From NCBI GenBank assembly GCA_949358305.1, contig OX442314.1, forward strand, positions 56,119,369 to 56,183,368: 64,000 nt of DNA, in the 5' to 3' direction. Shown here piece by piece: positions 1-9,951 of the stretch. The translations under genes were made by a program, and so were the position numbers. Position 1 is the first letter of the stretch. Each line of letters opens with the position of its first letter. The DNA is from Strigamia acuminata. Its lineage: Eukaryota; Arthropoda; Chilopoda; Geophilomorpha; Linotaeniidae. A model generated the notes under the pieces. That model was not told the DNA's origin. It was given only the letters and a program-made list of their open reading frames with translations, and searched no databases.

Positions 1-692
1 GGATGTAAAGATGCAAGAACGGCCCAAACAAAAGACTTTTGCAACTCAATTTTAAATGTTAACACGGCTTTCTTATTGCAAATGACGGCCGGCAAATCGT
101 TGTTCAAACTCAACGGAAATGATGGAACATCTTTATACCATCCACCTTTCTGGTGTAAAGCAGCAAAACCAATTTTAATCTCGTCCACACAAAGGTAATA
201 TAAATAGTCGTGAGTTTCGACAAATTCGGCATTTTGTATGGCCAGTTGTTTCGCAGCTGAATCCAGAATGTGGTCAACATCGTCCGAATGCATCACGAAC
301 GGATCGGCCCGGTACCAATAATGTTGATCAGTCGACGTCCTCAGGGAATGCCGATATCTCAATAGCATCAAAACGCTCACTTTGCACGAATTCATGCTGG
401 CTGCAACTTCTGCTGCCAATGCACGGATATTTGGAGTGGCGTCTTTCATCACGTCTTCTATGTCAAAAATCCTTTCGTCGAATTCGACAATGTAATCAAG
501 CACTTGTCCGTCAAAGTTATTTTTGAAAAGGTAATACGGCCGAGGCTCAATGTTCACAAAATCATCATATTCTCGGCATTTTGCCAAGAGTTGTTCCAAC
601 TTGATGTGTAACTTAAAATCCTTAGATAGTTGTCCACTTTCTCTTTTTCCTTTTAAAAACTCTACACATTTCTTGACTTTGTATCTATTCAT
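1..692 (-). CDS. Uncharacterised ORF, 3' part outside the window
   Basis: An uninterrupted minus-strand frame runs from the ATG at 692 to the window edge, about 230 codons with no stop inside the window. The start (MNRYKVKKCVEFLKGKRESG) lies just downstream of a very AT-rich stretch at 715-775. The protein is mixed and globular, without a signal peptide or membrane segment. Near the edge it reads LQKSFVWAVLASLHP. This recalls a 'CFxWAVLxALHP' motif I remember from large transposon- or virus-like insect proteins associated with B-type DNA polymerase, but that is recollection, not a search result. The unbroken frame suggests a real or recently active gene. A mobile-element protein is the leading guess and the function is unknown. 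Confidence 0.55.
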   Translation of the reverse strand, partial: MNRYKVKKCVEFLKGKRESGQLSKDFKLHIKLEQLLAKCREYDDFVNIEPRPYYLFKNNFDGQVLDYIVEFDERIFDIEDVMKDATPNIRALAAEVAASMNSCKVSVLMLLRYRHSLRTSTDQHYWYRADPFVMHSDDVDHILDSAAKQLAIQNAEFVETHDYLYYLCVDEIKIGFAALHQKGGWYKDVPSFPLSLNNDLPAVICNKKAVLTFKIELQKSFVWAVLASLH

Positions 693-780
693 CTTAAGCA
701 CAGAGCGAATCTAAATGGATTTCATTTTTTTATATAAAAATAATTTAAGAAATAAAATAAATTAAACAAACACTAAGCAT

Positions 781-985
781 GATGCCAGAGCTAAGCCAGC
801 CGTGCCATAAACAGGCCGACTTTGTTAGCCTGACTGATCAAACAAACAAACAAACAAACACCACTCGAGGGGGGGGGGGGGGGTGCAAACAATTCAACCA
901 GCAGCCACAAATCATCAACTGCTCAATTAACACACATCAACTGAATGCCAGAGCTAAGTCAGCCGTGCCATAAACAGGCCGACAT
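781..985. repeat. Direct repeat pair flanking a poly-G run
   Basis: A block of about 42 bp (ATGCCAGAGCTAAG...CAGGCCGAC) occurs at about 782-824 and again at about 943-985 with one or two differences. Between the copies lie a (CAAA)n tract and a 15-base G run at 869-883. Confidence 0.85.
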
Positions 986-1024
986 CATTAGTTCCGTCAC
1001 TTCAGTCACTTCTGACTCTTGCTT

Positions 1025-1195
1025 ACCTTGAAAATCTTGTCCTATCTTGTCTTTTCTTGTCCCGTCTTGTCCTGTCTTGCCTTTTTCTTGTCCTGTCTTG
1101 TCCTATCTGGTCCTATCTGGTCCTGTCTTGTCCTGTCTTGCCTTTTCTTGTCCTGTCTTGTCCTATCTGGTCCTATCTTGTCCTAAGATCGCTTT
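1025..1195 (+). repeat. TCTTGTCCTR minisatellite
   Basis: A pyrimidine-rich tandem array with a period of about 10 bp, variants of TCTTGTCCTG and TCTGGTCCTA. The open frame across it is a by-product of the repeat. Confidence 0.9.
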
Positions 1196-1658
1196 GTTGT
1201 AAATTTTTCAAAGTTTTTTTTCAAAATTTTTGTAAGTTTTTTTGAAAAATTTTGAAAATTTGAGCATAGGTCCCCCACTCCTTCAGGGTCCAAGGTTGTT
1301 GATCAACTGAAAAAATTCTGATTTGTCACTCATTATATACCCGTGATGTGACCTTTAAGAAAATTCAATTAGAAACCAGTTTGAACCGGTTTGGTACCTT
1401 ATAACATCACGCAATTAAATATCTATTCATTTGTGAAAAAAAAATTGAAGGGTAAGCATCATTTTTTTATGCTCCTGAAATCCATCTGTGTCCTTTCTTG
1501 TCCTAAGATCGCTTTGTTGTAAATTGTTCTAAGTTTTTTTTTCAAAATTTTCTAAGTTTTTTTGAAAAAAAATCAAAAATTTGGGCATAGGTACCCCAGT
1601 CCGACAGGGTCCAAAGTCGTTGATCAACTGAAAAAATTCTGATTTGTAACTCATTATA

Positions 1659-2864
1659 CAGGGTGGAACAAAAGTCTGTTCCCCTCAAATATTTCCTCAG
1701 CAATTGCATCTAGGCCAACTTTGATGAAGCGATCATATAGGAAGTTGGGTGAGAGCAATCCAATGATGTCATCAAATTTGACCTTGAAGGCCATTTTCAA
1801 GGTTATTCACTTGCTAACTGCTAAACCAATCAGGTTAGAGCAAAAAAGTCAATTACAAAGTTGTAGAGCACCATCAAATTAGTACTATCCAACTTATCTT
1901 AGTCATCTTAAGTTAAATGTTTTCTTTTTAAAAAGGAGACAAATCAGAAAAAAATCAGCAAAGTGAAATTTTTTAACCCTCGGAGGCATAAGGATAAAAT
2001 GTGCCGTTCTGGTTTAAGCCATTACGGATTTATGGACAATGTTTAAGTCGATTGGTTAAAGCGCCATGTAGTTTGTTTTTAGGTCGGAAATAATTTTATT
2101 GAGGACGTAATGCCTAAACAATAAAAATAAATAGATTTGAGCCATCTGGAGGTGGTTTTAATCACTACTGGTAAATACGAAAAGCTGTTCACTGAAGTTC
2201 TGTTTACTAATACAGCAAAGCCAGCTTAAAAGTTATGCTGAAGTTTTAAGGGACAGAAAATTTTTAAGTTGAATATTTAATTGAATAAATGATGAATCAT
2301 TACAAATTTCACCTGAGATTTACTTTATTATCAGATAAACAAAGTCACAAATTTTCAGTAAAAAAAATACATAGGAAAAAAAATTTTCCTATTCAAGAAA
2401 AAGCTTGTCCATAAAGGGTTAATCTTGTGATAAAATAATTATTGAGGCATTAAAAAAGGCAGTGGTTTTTCTTGTTTACTTGCATAATGATGCACATTTG
2501 AATACGTTTATTTAAGTAATTCAGTATTTTGTGATAGAAATTTAAGTTTTGTCACAATGGCTGGCTTTATTTCAGCTGATTTGTCTCCTTTTTAAAAGGA
2601 AAACATTTAACTTAAGATGACTAGGATAAGTTGGATAGTACTAATTTGATGGTGCTCTAAAACTTTGTAATTGACTTATTTGCTCTAACCTGATTGGTTT
2701 AGAAGTTAGCAAGTGAATGACCTTGAAAATGGCCTTCAAGGTCAAATCTGATGACATCATTGGATTGCTCTCACCCAACTTCCTGTACGATTGCTTCATC
2801 AAAGTTGGCCTAGATGCAATTGCTGAGGAAATATTTGAGGGGAACAGACTTTTGTTCCACCCTG
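1659..2864. mobile_element. Mariner-type non-autonomous element with about 290-bp inverted repeats
   Basis: The ends are CAGGGTGGAAC and its complement GTTCCACCCTG, with a TA on each side (1657-1658, 2865-2866). The inverted repeats extend about 290 bp (1659-1950 against 2573-2864) with few mismatches. The middle 600 bp has no transposase frame. The unoccupied target (CATTATATACCCGTG) survives in the neighbouring repeat unit near 1332, so the TA duplication and exact boundaries can be read directly. TA targets and CAGGGTG ends are typical of Tc1/mariner elements. Confidence 0.9.
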
Positions 2865-3140
2865 TATACCCGTGATGTGACCTTTAAAAAAATTCAATTA
2901 GAAACCAGTTTGAACCGGTTTAGTACCTTATAACATCACGCAATTAAATATCTCTTCATTTGTGAAAAAAAAATTGAAGGGTAAGCATCATTTTTTTATG
3001 CTCCTGAAATCCATCTGTGTCCTTTCTTGTCCTAAGATCGCTTTATTGTAAATTGTTCTAAGTTTTTTTTTCAAAATTTTCTAAGTTTTTTTGAAAAAAA
3101 AATCAAAAATTTGGGCATAGGTACCCCAGTCCGACAGGGT

Positions 3141-3235
3141 ATGATTCTATCCTTTCTTGTCCTTTCTTGTCTTTTCTTGTCTTTTCTTGTCCTTTCTTGT
3201 CCTTTCTTGTCCTTTCTTGTCTTTTCTTGTTTTAT
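3141..3235 (+). repeat. CTTTCTTGTC minisatellite
   Basis: About nine 10-bp units of CTTTCTTGTC or TTTTCTTGTC. Related in sequence to the array at 1025-1195, which suggests both derive from the same satellite unit. Confidence 0.85.
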
Positions 3236-3414
3236 TGTAAATTTTACTAAGTTTTTTTTTTTCAAAAAATTTTCAAAGTTTTTTTTGAAAAAAAAAATCA
3301 AAAATTTGGGCATAGGTACCCCACTCCGACAGGGTCCAAAGTCGTTGATCAACTGAAAAAATTCTGATTTGTCACTCCTTATATACCCACAAAACCGGAA
3401 GTGATGAGTCATCA

Positions 3415-3660
3415 CAGAACATTCTAGAAAATTCCAAACAAGGTCAATCCAGGAAGAAATAAGAGATAATAAAAATTCTAGAAAATTCCAATCCAGGTCA
3501 ATCCAGGAAGAAATAAGAGATAATAAAAATTCTAGAAAATTCCAATCAAGGACAATCCAGAAAGAAATAAGAGATAATAAAAATTCTAGAAAATTCCAAA
3601 CAAGGACAATCCAGGAAGAAATAAGAGATAATAAAAATTCTAGAAAATTCCAAAACAGGA
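3415..3660. repeat. Tandem repeat with a period of about 60 bp
   Basis: About four units built on AATTCTAGAAAATTCCAA...CAATCCAGGAAGAAATAAGAGATAAT. The minus strand stays open as a hydrophobic repeat peptide, but composition and periodicity argue for non-coding tandem repeat. Confidence 0.88.
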
Positions 3661-3722
3661 AGTGAGTCATACAGGTCAATGGTTAAACTCTCCACCTTCA
3701 GATGCCAAATTTTCCACCTCAA

Positions 3723-3776
3723 AGGTCAAAGGTCAAAGGTCAAATTTTCCACCACAAAGGTCAAGGTCAAAGGTCA
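3723..3776 (+). promoter_or_regulatory. Cluster of six AGGTCA nuclear-receptor half-sites
   Basis: AGGTCA occurs at 3723, 3730, 3737, 3758, 3764 and 3771. The first three are spaced by one base (two consecutive DR1 sites), the next pair is contiguous (DR0) and the last pair is again DR1. DR1 elements are bound by RXR/USP- and HNF4-type receptors. No intact gene lies beside the cluster, so function is unproven and a simple-repeat origin is possible. Confidence 0.4.
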
Positions 3777-3881
3777 AAAGACGTTTTTTCCTCCAAGGTT
3801 GCTCGCGACCTAGTATGACTCACCGCCATCTTGTTCATTTTGTCCTCGGACCAAATGGGCCACTTTTACTCGCCAATTTTG

Positions 3882-3897
3882 TTAGTAGATGGCGCTG
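3882..3897 (+). promoter_or_regulatory. CTCF-like motif
   Basis: TTAGTAGATGGCGCTG matches the core YAGRKGGCGC reported for animal CTCF. It lies between tandem repeats and the gag remnant. Confidence 0.35.
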
Positions 3898-3970
3898 CCT
3901 ATCCTAAACCTAAACCTAACCTAACCTAAACATCCTCATTCTCCCGCCCTCGAACCACTTCCTCATGCCT

Positions 3971-5158
3971 CTAAGTTTGAGCCAGAAATGAAGGATTGCA
4001 CCTTTGGTGCTTGATCCAGTGGAGTAAATTTTCCAACAACACACCCGCCCCCGCAAGCGACGCGAATTGCGCCCATGACACGAGTGACCTCTCCGCGCCC
4101 GAATCGACCTGAAACTGCCAAGCACGGCCGCAAATTTGAAGCGCTGCCCAAAATGGGGGAAATCGTTTTTCTGTTTGCTCCACATGAAACACATCCCACG
4201 AATCGGGGGGCACTCCGTCATCTTCCTCGTCCTGCCATGTCACAACATTCACAGGCACCGATTTTTGCCTAAATTCGGGCTTAAAACTATTGTCACCATT
4301 TTCTTGCACACTCTCCTGTCCTGCATCGCCTCTCCGGGTCCAGTCCGGACACTGGTACCTAAAATGTGGCCCACCACAGTGCCAACACGCGATTCCTGCG
4401 GGAGCACGCGCGCCCGCTCTACCGCGACCCCGTTGACCACTTCCGGAGGGGCCTCCTCGACCGCCTCGCCAACCGGAACCGCTGGGCCCCGCTCTCGAAC
4501 CACTTGGTGCAAATCCGCCGCCAGTCGCGCCTCCGCTTCTCGCAGGACGAAACTGTCGGACTTGGTTGACCTCCACGTCCACCAAATGCATTGGCGCATC
4601 CGGAGTCACTCCGGCGTCCACACTAGCAGACGGCGTCGCCATCGCTGACTCGTAAGAAGTTGCCAGCTTGGCAGCTTGCTTCAAAGTCAAATTTTCGTAA
4701 AGCATGATATATTTCCGCATACCTCCATCGTTGATGCCTCTCAAAAACGCGTCCAACACGCCGGCATCATCCTCTTCCGGCGTCGCAAACCCACAAGGTT
4801 GTGCTAAACCTTTTAAAACAGTCAAATACTGCTCCACCGACTCGTCTTTCTTCCGCATGCGCAGCCCCAATCTCTGGCGGCACACGTGCGGTTGGGCGAT
4901 CGGTTCCAGATGTACTCGCATCAAATCTACTACGTCCTGATAAGTTTTTGTTGACAATTTCGCCGGGTGGGCGGCTTTTTGCAACTCTGCATAAGCCTTC
5001 GGTCCAATAAGGGATAACAACAGCGGTTTTTGCTTAACATCGGGTATGTCGTTTAACGCCCGAAATTCGGCGACTCGCTCCAAATACCGGTCCCAATCGG
5101 CGGCATATTTGCCGTCGAAAGGTCCCGGATGGCCTAAGATCACCTTTGGAGCCGCCAT
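3971..5158 (-). CDS. gag: Ty3/gypsy Gag with zinc knuckle and start of protease (truncated)
   Basis: A frame of 395 codons starts at ATG 5158. Residues 1-170 form a retrotransposon capsid-type region (PFDGKYAADWDRYL, then YLTVLKGLAQPCG). A Gly/Arg/Ser-rich linker follows at about 215-255. The zinc knuckle CWHCGGPHFRYQC near residue 260 has CX2CX3HX4C spacing, one residue shorter than usual. The aspartyl protease begins with VDSGAERSL near residue 355 and then breaks off, with a non-homologous tail before the stop. Reverse transcriptase, RNase H and integrase are absent. A decayed relative of the same Gag lies at 17100-17415. This was probably once a full Ty3/gypsy element; neither LTR could be delimited. 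Confidence 0.85.
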   Translation of the reverse strand: MAAPKVILGHPGPFDGKYAADWDRYLERVAEFRALNDIPDVKQKPLLLSLIGPKAYAELQKAAHPAKLSTKTYQDVVDLMRVHLEPIAQPHVCRQRLGLRMRKKDESVEQYLTVLKGLAQPCGFATPEEDDAGVLDAFLRGINDGGMRKYIMLYENLTLKQAAKLATSYESAMATPSASVDAGVTPDAPMHLVDVEVNQVRQFRPARSGGATGGGFAPSGSRAGPSGSGWRGGRGGPSGSGQRGRGRAGARAPAGIACWHCGGPHFRYQCPDWTRRGDAGQESVQENGDNSFKPEFRQKSVPVNVVTWQDEEDDGVPPDSWDVFHVEQTEKRFPPFWAALQICGRAWQFQVDSGAERSLVSWAQFASLAGAGVLLENLLHWIKHQRCNPSFLAQT

Positions 5159-5159
5159 T

Positions 5160-5680
5160 ATGTCAACTGGTCAAGATGGAGTATGATCGAACGTTCGACG
5201 TTCCAAATGCAACGGTTACGTCCGGTTTTCGTCTTGCAAACTGCTCGTTTGTTCTTTAATTAATGTCCTTGATTTTGCCGAAATCCCCAAACGCGCAGGC
5301 TGTATGCCTGGTCAACTGCGCCACTTTAGCATTCCTTGCCAAAACTGTCCATTTCCTAAAATAGGCCTGTCCCAACGGGACGGCGAGACAAAACATGTAC
5401 ACCTATTCACTCATTTGCACATACTGATTTATTCTGTGAATGGCTGCCTAGGCAACCGCAACAACAATTAATTTATATTACATGTGTCAATCATTATTGT
5501 AACAATCAAATAGTTTCGGTACACAACAGTCTTCGAAATTTTGTGATATTTAATCTAGTACTTCGTATTTGTTTTCCACGTGGTCTCACCATGAAATTAC
5601 CCTAAATGAAATTAAATAAAACAATTTATTTTAAAAAGTTATTCAATACATTTTAAAAACAAAGTGACAAAAACAAAACT
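5160..5680. other. No gene recognised
   Basis: AT-rich sequence upstream of the gag start, probably its lost 5' leader or LTR. I found no PBS, terminal repeat or coding frame. Confidence 0.4.
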
Positions 5681-5699
5681 TTTTGTCAGCTTCAGTCAA

Positions 5700-6367
5700 A
5701 ATGATTACATCAAACAATGAGCATTTTGATGCGATATTCGGTGACGTTATTGAAATAACAAAACGACTTGTCGCGCTGTGCTGTATGCCGAATCGCTTAT
5801 TCCAAAGAGTGCACGTCGATTGTTACGAGTCTTACGACCGAACACAGTTCGAGTCGGAAAAATTAAAGTTTAGCTTAAGCCTTTAACATAAACTTTAAAT
5901 TTCCTGAACCGAAAAAGGAGTCGAAGAAGAAGGCGGCGAAGGCGAAGTACGTGATTCCACAAAGAATTGAGCCGAGGAATTAATTTATTCAACCGATTTG
6001 TTGTTCGACAGCAAAACAAAATACACGTTGATAGGGCTGTGTCGGTTGTGTTGTTGTTACCTCACATTACATTTGGTGGCGAGTTGACATGGCTGTTGCG
6101 CATGTAATTGATAGCGTCGTTTTTGTGGGTAGAATTAGAAAGGGCCACGGTGAGTTGAAATGTCCATGTTTGTGTGTGCAAGTGAATAATTCTCTGTTTG
6201 CAGCTGTGTCGAGGGACAACGATTTGGAAGTTCGAGTTGGCAATGTTGACGATGGGCGTCTCACCTCGAACGGCTTGTGTGGTGAATTTAAAGGCGTCAA
6301 ACAAGCAAAGGTTGCACTTACCTTCGAATGTCCCGTAATGCTGAGGAGTCAATACTTAACGATTTAG
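5700..6367 (+). pseudogene. Copy 1 of a type II membrane protein gene with a fucolectin (FTP) domain, broken
   Basis: Homologous to the gene at 8160-9180. The upstream part is shared (CGATATTCGGTGACGTTATT at about 5735). The charged N-terminal segment is present but carries stops, and the membrane segment with most of the ectodomain linker is deleted. The FTP half remains at 6079-6367: WWRVDMAVAHVIDSVV, then DLEVRVG, then MLRSQYLTI and a stop. An intron of about 55 bp is kept inside the domain (GTGAGTTG to TGTTTGCAG, about 6150-6203), so the copy is a genomic duplicate, not a processed one. FTP domains bind fucosylated glycans in known relatives. The identification rests on the WWRVD...DLEIRVG...GxY pattern. 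Confidence 0.6.
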
Positions 6368-6546
6368 AAAAAGGTGTGCAGTGTTAAAGTTTCGTTCTAA
6401 AAGTGTTTGCGATCTGACAATCAATGGATACTTGGCGCCACCGCCACAGCCACAGCCACCGCCGATGGTGTGATGTTATAACACCATCACAGTTGCATAA
6501 AAGGCGCGAATCATTTCTGAGAAAAAATTATCTTTTGTCACAAACG

Positions 6547-6607
<61 letters not shown>
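6547..6607 (+). repeat. (TTA)n microsatellite
   Basis: About 20 uninterrupted TTA units. The matching position of copy 2 has no such tract. Confidence 0.95.
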
Positions 6608-6609
<2 letters not shown>

Positions 6610-6622
6610 GGTATTATTATTA

Positions 6623-6683
6623 TTTGCAAAGAAAGCAACATTTTACACAAACGATTTGTGTAAAATGTTGTTTTCTTTGCAAA
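6623..6683. repeat. Palindrome of about 29-bp arms
   Basis: TTTGCAAAGAAAGCAACATT... is followed after a 3-base spacer by its complement ...ATGTTGTTTTCTTTGCAAA, with about one mismatch. The homologous site in copy 2 (about 9538-9566) has a single arm, so the second arm was created by an inverted duplication in copy 1 only. Confidence 0.85.
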
Positions 6684-6768
6684 TAAGAGGTTTAGTTATT
6701 AAAAATGGAATTTTTTGTTTCCGCATGATGAATTGAATTGTTTATTTCTTTTATTTTTATTTCTCCAG

Positions 6769-6941
6769 TATTACAATTACAAAGCAACAAACTAATCGGC
6801 CCCACTGGAGGCTTATTCTCAGTAATGTTCCACGCCATGTTTGTTAAAATCAATTCTGGCTTGGTTTTCCATCGGACACAGATTGCCGAAAGACCGGTAC
6901 TTGACCGCGCCCTCCCAAACCAAAACGCAGCTATTTTCTAA
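6769..6941 (+). other. Conserved putative 3' exon of copy 1
   Basis: An acceptor-like TATTTCTCCAG precedes an open frame ending [10 protein letters not shown] and TAA. The same block at 9651-9823 is highly similar. It may be the last exon of the FTP gene or of another gene duplicated with it. Confidence 0.35.
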
Positions 6942-7437
6942 TACTGGTCAACGTATTTAAAAAAAAACTGAAAACGTGGATAATGAGTGGCCAGTGTGTT
7001 GAAAGTGAGGCGTCAAGCTGTAGTATTTTAATGGGGGTCATCAGCCGGAAGATATTCGGTGTTTAGATGATGAGATGTTTCCATCTTAGTGGATATTTTT
7101 ATTTTTAGATCGTGTAAACAATAAACAAATTTTTCCATTCCTTTAAAGGTGAATTATCCAGTTTTTGAAATTATTTGACAACTTGTGTGCTGGTGCTACG
7201 ACAGCTTGTCTTACAAGTTAGCATGACAAATGTGACAAACGTGTGATGTCATGTTTATTTAAAAACAATAACCTTAATAACATTTGCATAAAATCTAATG
7301 ATAGATCTTTTTTCAACAAAGAAAACAATTATCACAAACTTATTTTCAAACTAAGCAGCTATCTCATATTTTTTCTCAAACACTTGATTTACTTTCTTTA
7401 ACATTTCTATATGGTAAATAAAAAGATGTTTACCGGT

Positions 7438-7560
7438 ATTCGGACGGACGCCACGTCGTCAGGGGAAGGCCACGGGGCGCTTGACGCAACACACATGATG
7501 AAATTATCCATGAAATACACAAGAGACACGAGATAGTTTTTATGTCATTTTCCACATTAT
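7438..7560. repeat. Dispersed repeat, copy A
   Basis: CGGACGGACGCCACGT followed by GGCCACGGGGCGCTTGAC and AAATACACAAGAGACAC matches 16166-16280 with scattered changes. It may be part of an LTR or SINE; no ends could be defined. Confidence 0.6.
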
Positions 7561-8154
7561 GTTGCTTGCGCAAATGTTCGAAATTTGACAAAAGCTTGCT
7601 TTGATTCCTGTTTGCACAATAAAGCATCACCATGGTGAACAAGAGTGGAGAACAGCCAGATGTTAACCAGAGCTGTGCCTGTGTAACGCTGGGGCCTCAA
7701 CAGGATGTTTGCCCCTTTATATTCCACCCTTGCACCGTGTGTACGAGAGTTCCTATTCCCGTTGGTTGTGGGATTAGTGACTGGATGTGATGTCAGTAGG
7801 GTCACTACTCCTCAACCGTCAACTCCACCAGGCGGGGTAGAGTTGGACTGGGCCATGTGGGATACGTGTTGCAGTGGCTGGGTGTCGGTCACAAAACTTT
7901 TTGATAAATTAGTAAATGATTCCAAAATGGGAAAATATATAAATGTAATAAATGTGGTAGAAGCAAATATCAAAGAAGAAAAAGTATTTGTTACTATTAT
8001 ATATGTATTATTCCCATGTACTATTTGTAAAAAATAATATTCAGAGAAATAATTCTATTGTTTATTTCTATTCCTGCTCAATTTCGCGCAATTTCATAAG
8101 TACACACTTGATTCAAGCTACAGTAAAAAATGATTTATAATTGACACAAACAAT

Positions 8155-9180
8155 GAAATTTTGATGCGATATTCGGTGACGTTATTGAAATAACAAAACG
8201 ACTTGTCGCGCTGTGCTGTATGCCGAATCGCTTATTCTAAAGAGTGCACGTCGATTGTTACGACCGAACACAGTTCGAGCGGTTAAGATTGCAGCCAGTC
8301 AACGATGTGGGACGAAGAACGACTCAAGCTGAATTTTAAATTTCCCGAACCTAAGAAGGAAGGCGCGCGGTCTAAGAAGAAGGCGGCGGCGGAGAAGGCG
8401 AGGTACGCGATTTCGAACAGAATCGAACCGAGAAAATTAATTTATTCAACCGATTTTTTGTTCGACAGCAAAACCAAGTGGACTTTGATATATCTGGGTG
8501 TGTTGTGTTGTTTATGCCTCTCGTTAATTGTGGTGTTTATAATCGGATTCTTCGTTGGTGGAGGACGATTGTCCGGTCGAAAAGGAGTGTTTTCAAAAGG
8601 CGGATTTGTTGGCGGCGGTGAGTCCGATGAAAATCGCCCTCAAATACTCGAATCGAGCCTTAATTCTGATTTCAGAGGGAATTCGAGTTTGTCCCGAGGT
8701 AAAAACGAACGCGACGAACATTCCTCCAGTCGTCAAACTGGATTTTTCGACGGCAGAATTGGATCAGAGTTCCTCCTATAGTTCCACCTACACCGCGGTC
8801 CATTTCCCGTTCGATGATGATGATGTGACGTGTAGCCACACTATGGACAATAAGATTGACCCGACCCCGTGGTGGCGGGTTGACATGGCTGTTGCGCATG
8901 TAGTTGATAACGTAGTTGTTGTGGGTAGAAAGGGCTTCCGTGAGTTGAAATGTGCTTGCATGTGTGTGCGGGTGAATAATTCTCTGTTTGCAGCTACGAG
9001 GGACAGCGATCTGGAAATTCGCGTCGGCGATTTTGACGATGGGTCGGGCATACATGGGCGTCTCACCACGAACGCCTTGAGTGATGAAAGTATAGGCGAC
9101 AAAAAAGATGATGCTCCAGTTCTATTCAAATGTCACCCAATGCTGAGGGGTCTCTATTTAGCGATACAGAAGATTAAGGT
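8155..9180 (+). pseudogene. Copy 2 of a type II membrane protein gene with FTP domain, one frameshift
   Basis: The frame opens at ATG 8305 (MWDEERLKLNFKFPEPKKEG). A basic cytosolic segment of about 50 residues is followed by a membrane segment at residues 53-77 (LIYLGVLCCLCLSLIVVFII), as in a type II protein. At about 8548-8556 the frame must move by +1 to reach VEDDCPVEKECFQKADLLAA. The ectodomain continues to the FTP domain: PWWRVDMAVAHVVDNVVVVG, DLEIRVGDFDD, MLRGLYLAIQ. An intron at about 8938-8995 (GTGAGTTG to TTTGCAG) interrupts the domain, and its removal keeps the frame. One frameshift in a copy this intact could be a sequencing error, so a working gene is not excluded. The ectodomain before the FTP part was not recognised. 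Confidence 0.6.
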
Positions 9181-9287
9181 GTGCAAGTTTTGTAATAGTT
9201 TACAAAACTTGCACACCTTAATCTTCTGTATAGTTAAGTAGCGACCCCTCAGCATTGGGGGACATTTGAATAGAACTGGGGCATCTT
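9106..9287. repeat. Large imperfect palindrome, arms about 88 bp
   Basis: The last coding stretch of copy 2 (9106-9194) is followed after a 4-base spacer by its own reverse complement (9199-9287) at roughly 90% identity by eye. The arms meet at GTTTTGTAA/TTACAAAAC. Copy 1 has no second arm here. Confidence 0.9.
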
Positions 9288-9294
9288 CTTGATT

Positions 9295-9346
9295 GTCAGA
9301 GTGCAAACACTTAGAACGTAGACTTTCTAAGTGTTTGCACTCTGAC
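9295..9346. repeat. Palindrome with perfect 22-bp arms
   Basis: GTCAGAGTGCAAACACTTAG (9295 onwards) pairs with CTAAGTGTTTGCACTCTGAC (ending 9346) around an 8-base spacer. It lies directly after the larger palindrome and is single-armed in copy 1 (about 6396-6422). Confidence 0.92.
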
Positions 9347-9650
9347 GATCAATGGATACGTGGCGCCACCGCTGCCGGTACCGCCATCGCCGCCGCCACC
9401 GAAACGAATAGGAAAGAAATGATTCGCGTTGTGTGTCACTGATGTTGATTAGTAAATGTACCAACTCTGTGTGCAATCCCGATGGTGTGATGTTATATTT
9501 TGTTAGGTATCGTTTACGGATGAGAAAAAATAATCGTTTGTGTAAAATGTTGTTTTCTTTGCAAATAAGTGGTTTGGTTATTAAAAATGCAATTTTTTGT
9601 TTCCGCGTGATGAGTTGAATTGTTTATTTCTTTTATTTCTATTTCTCCAG

Positions 9651-9823
9651 TATTACAATTACAAAGCAACGAACTAATCGGCCCCACTGGACGCCAAATG
9701 CCAGTAACGTTCCACGCCATGTTTGTTAAAATGAGTTCTGGCTTGGTTTTCCATCGGACACACATTGTCGAACGACCGGCACTCGACCGTGCCCTCCCAA
9801 ACCCAAACGCAGCTATTTTGTAA
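9651..9823 (+). other. Conserved putative 3' exon of copy 2
   Basis: Follows ATTTCTCCAG and reads open to [10 protein letters not shown] and TAA. Partner of 6769-6941; nearly all differences are substitutions, so the frame has survived in both copies. No domain recognised. Confidence 0.35.
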
Positions 9824-9951
9824 TTCTGGTCAACGTATTTAAGAAAAAAAATTGAAAACGTGCATAATGAGTGGCGAGTGTGTTGAAAGTGAGGCGTCAG
9901 CTGGAGTATTTTAATGGGGGTCATCAGCCCGAAGATATTCGGTGTTTAGAT

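Larger units (their letters stand above)
1186..3400. repeat. Diverged tandem repeat units of about 310-330 bp, interrupted by a MITE
   Basis: The phrases AAGATCGCTTTGTTGTAAAT, GGGCATAGGTACCCCAGTCC and GTTGATCAACTGAAAAAATT recur in the same order at about 1186-1340, 1500-1656 and 3030-3150, and partly again at 3235-3380. The block ATACCCGTGATGTGACCTTT follows the first unit directly and follows the second only after the inserted element at 1659-2864. This looks like a short satellite-like array. Confidence 0.8.

Noticed and set aside
3071-3679. A 202-codon minus-strand frame with repeated WNFLEFLLSLISSWI
   Set aside because: It is the translation of a 60-bp tandem repeat and a minisatellite. 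There is no gene-like context and the periodicity is at the DNA level.
3900-3930. CCTAAACCTAACCTAACC looks telomeric (insect TTAGG)
   Set aside because: Only a few irregular units are present, in the middle of other repeats, and the unit is CCTAA(A) with variable length. Too short to call an interstitial telomere.
9514-9924. A 136-codon minus-strand frame opposite the putative 3' exon
   Set aside because: The plus strand has a clean acceptor and the conserved stop in both copies, so the minus frame is more likely a shadow.
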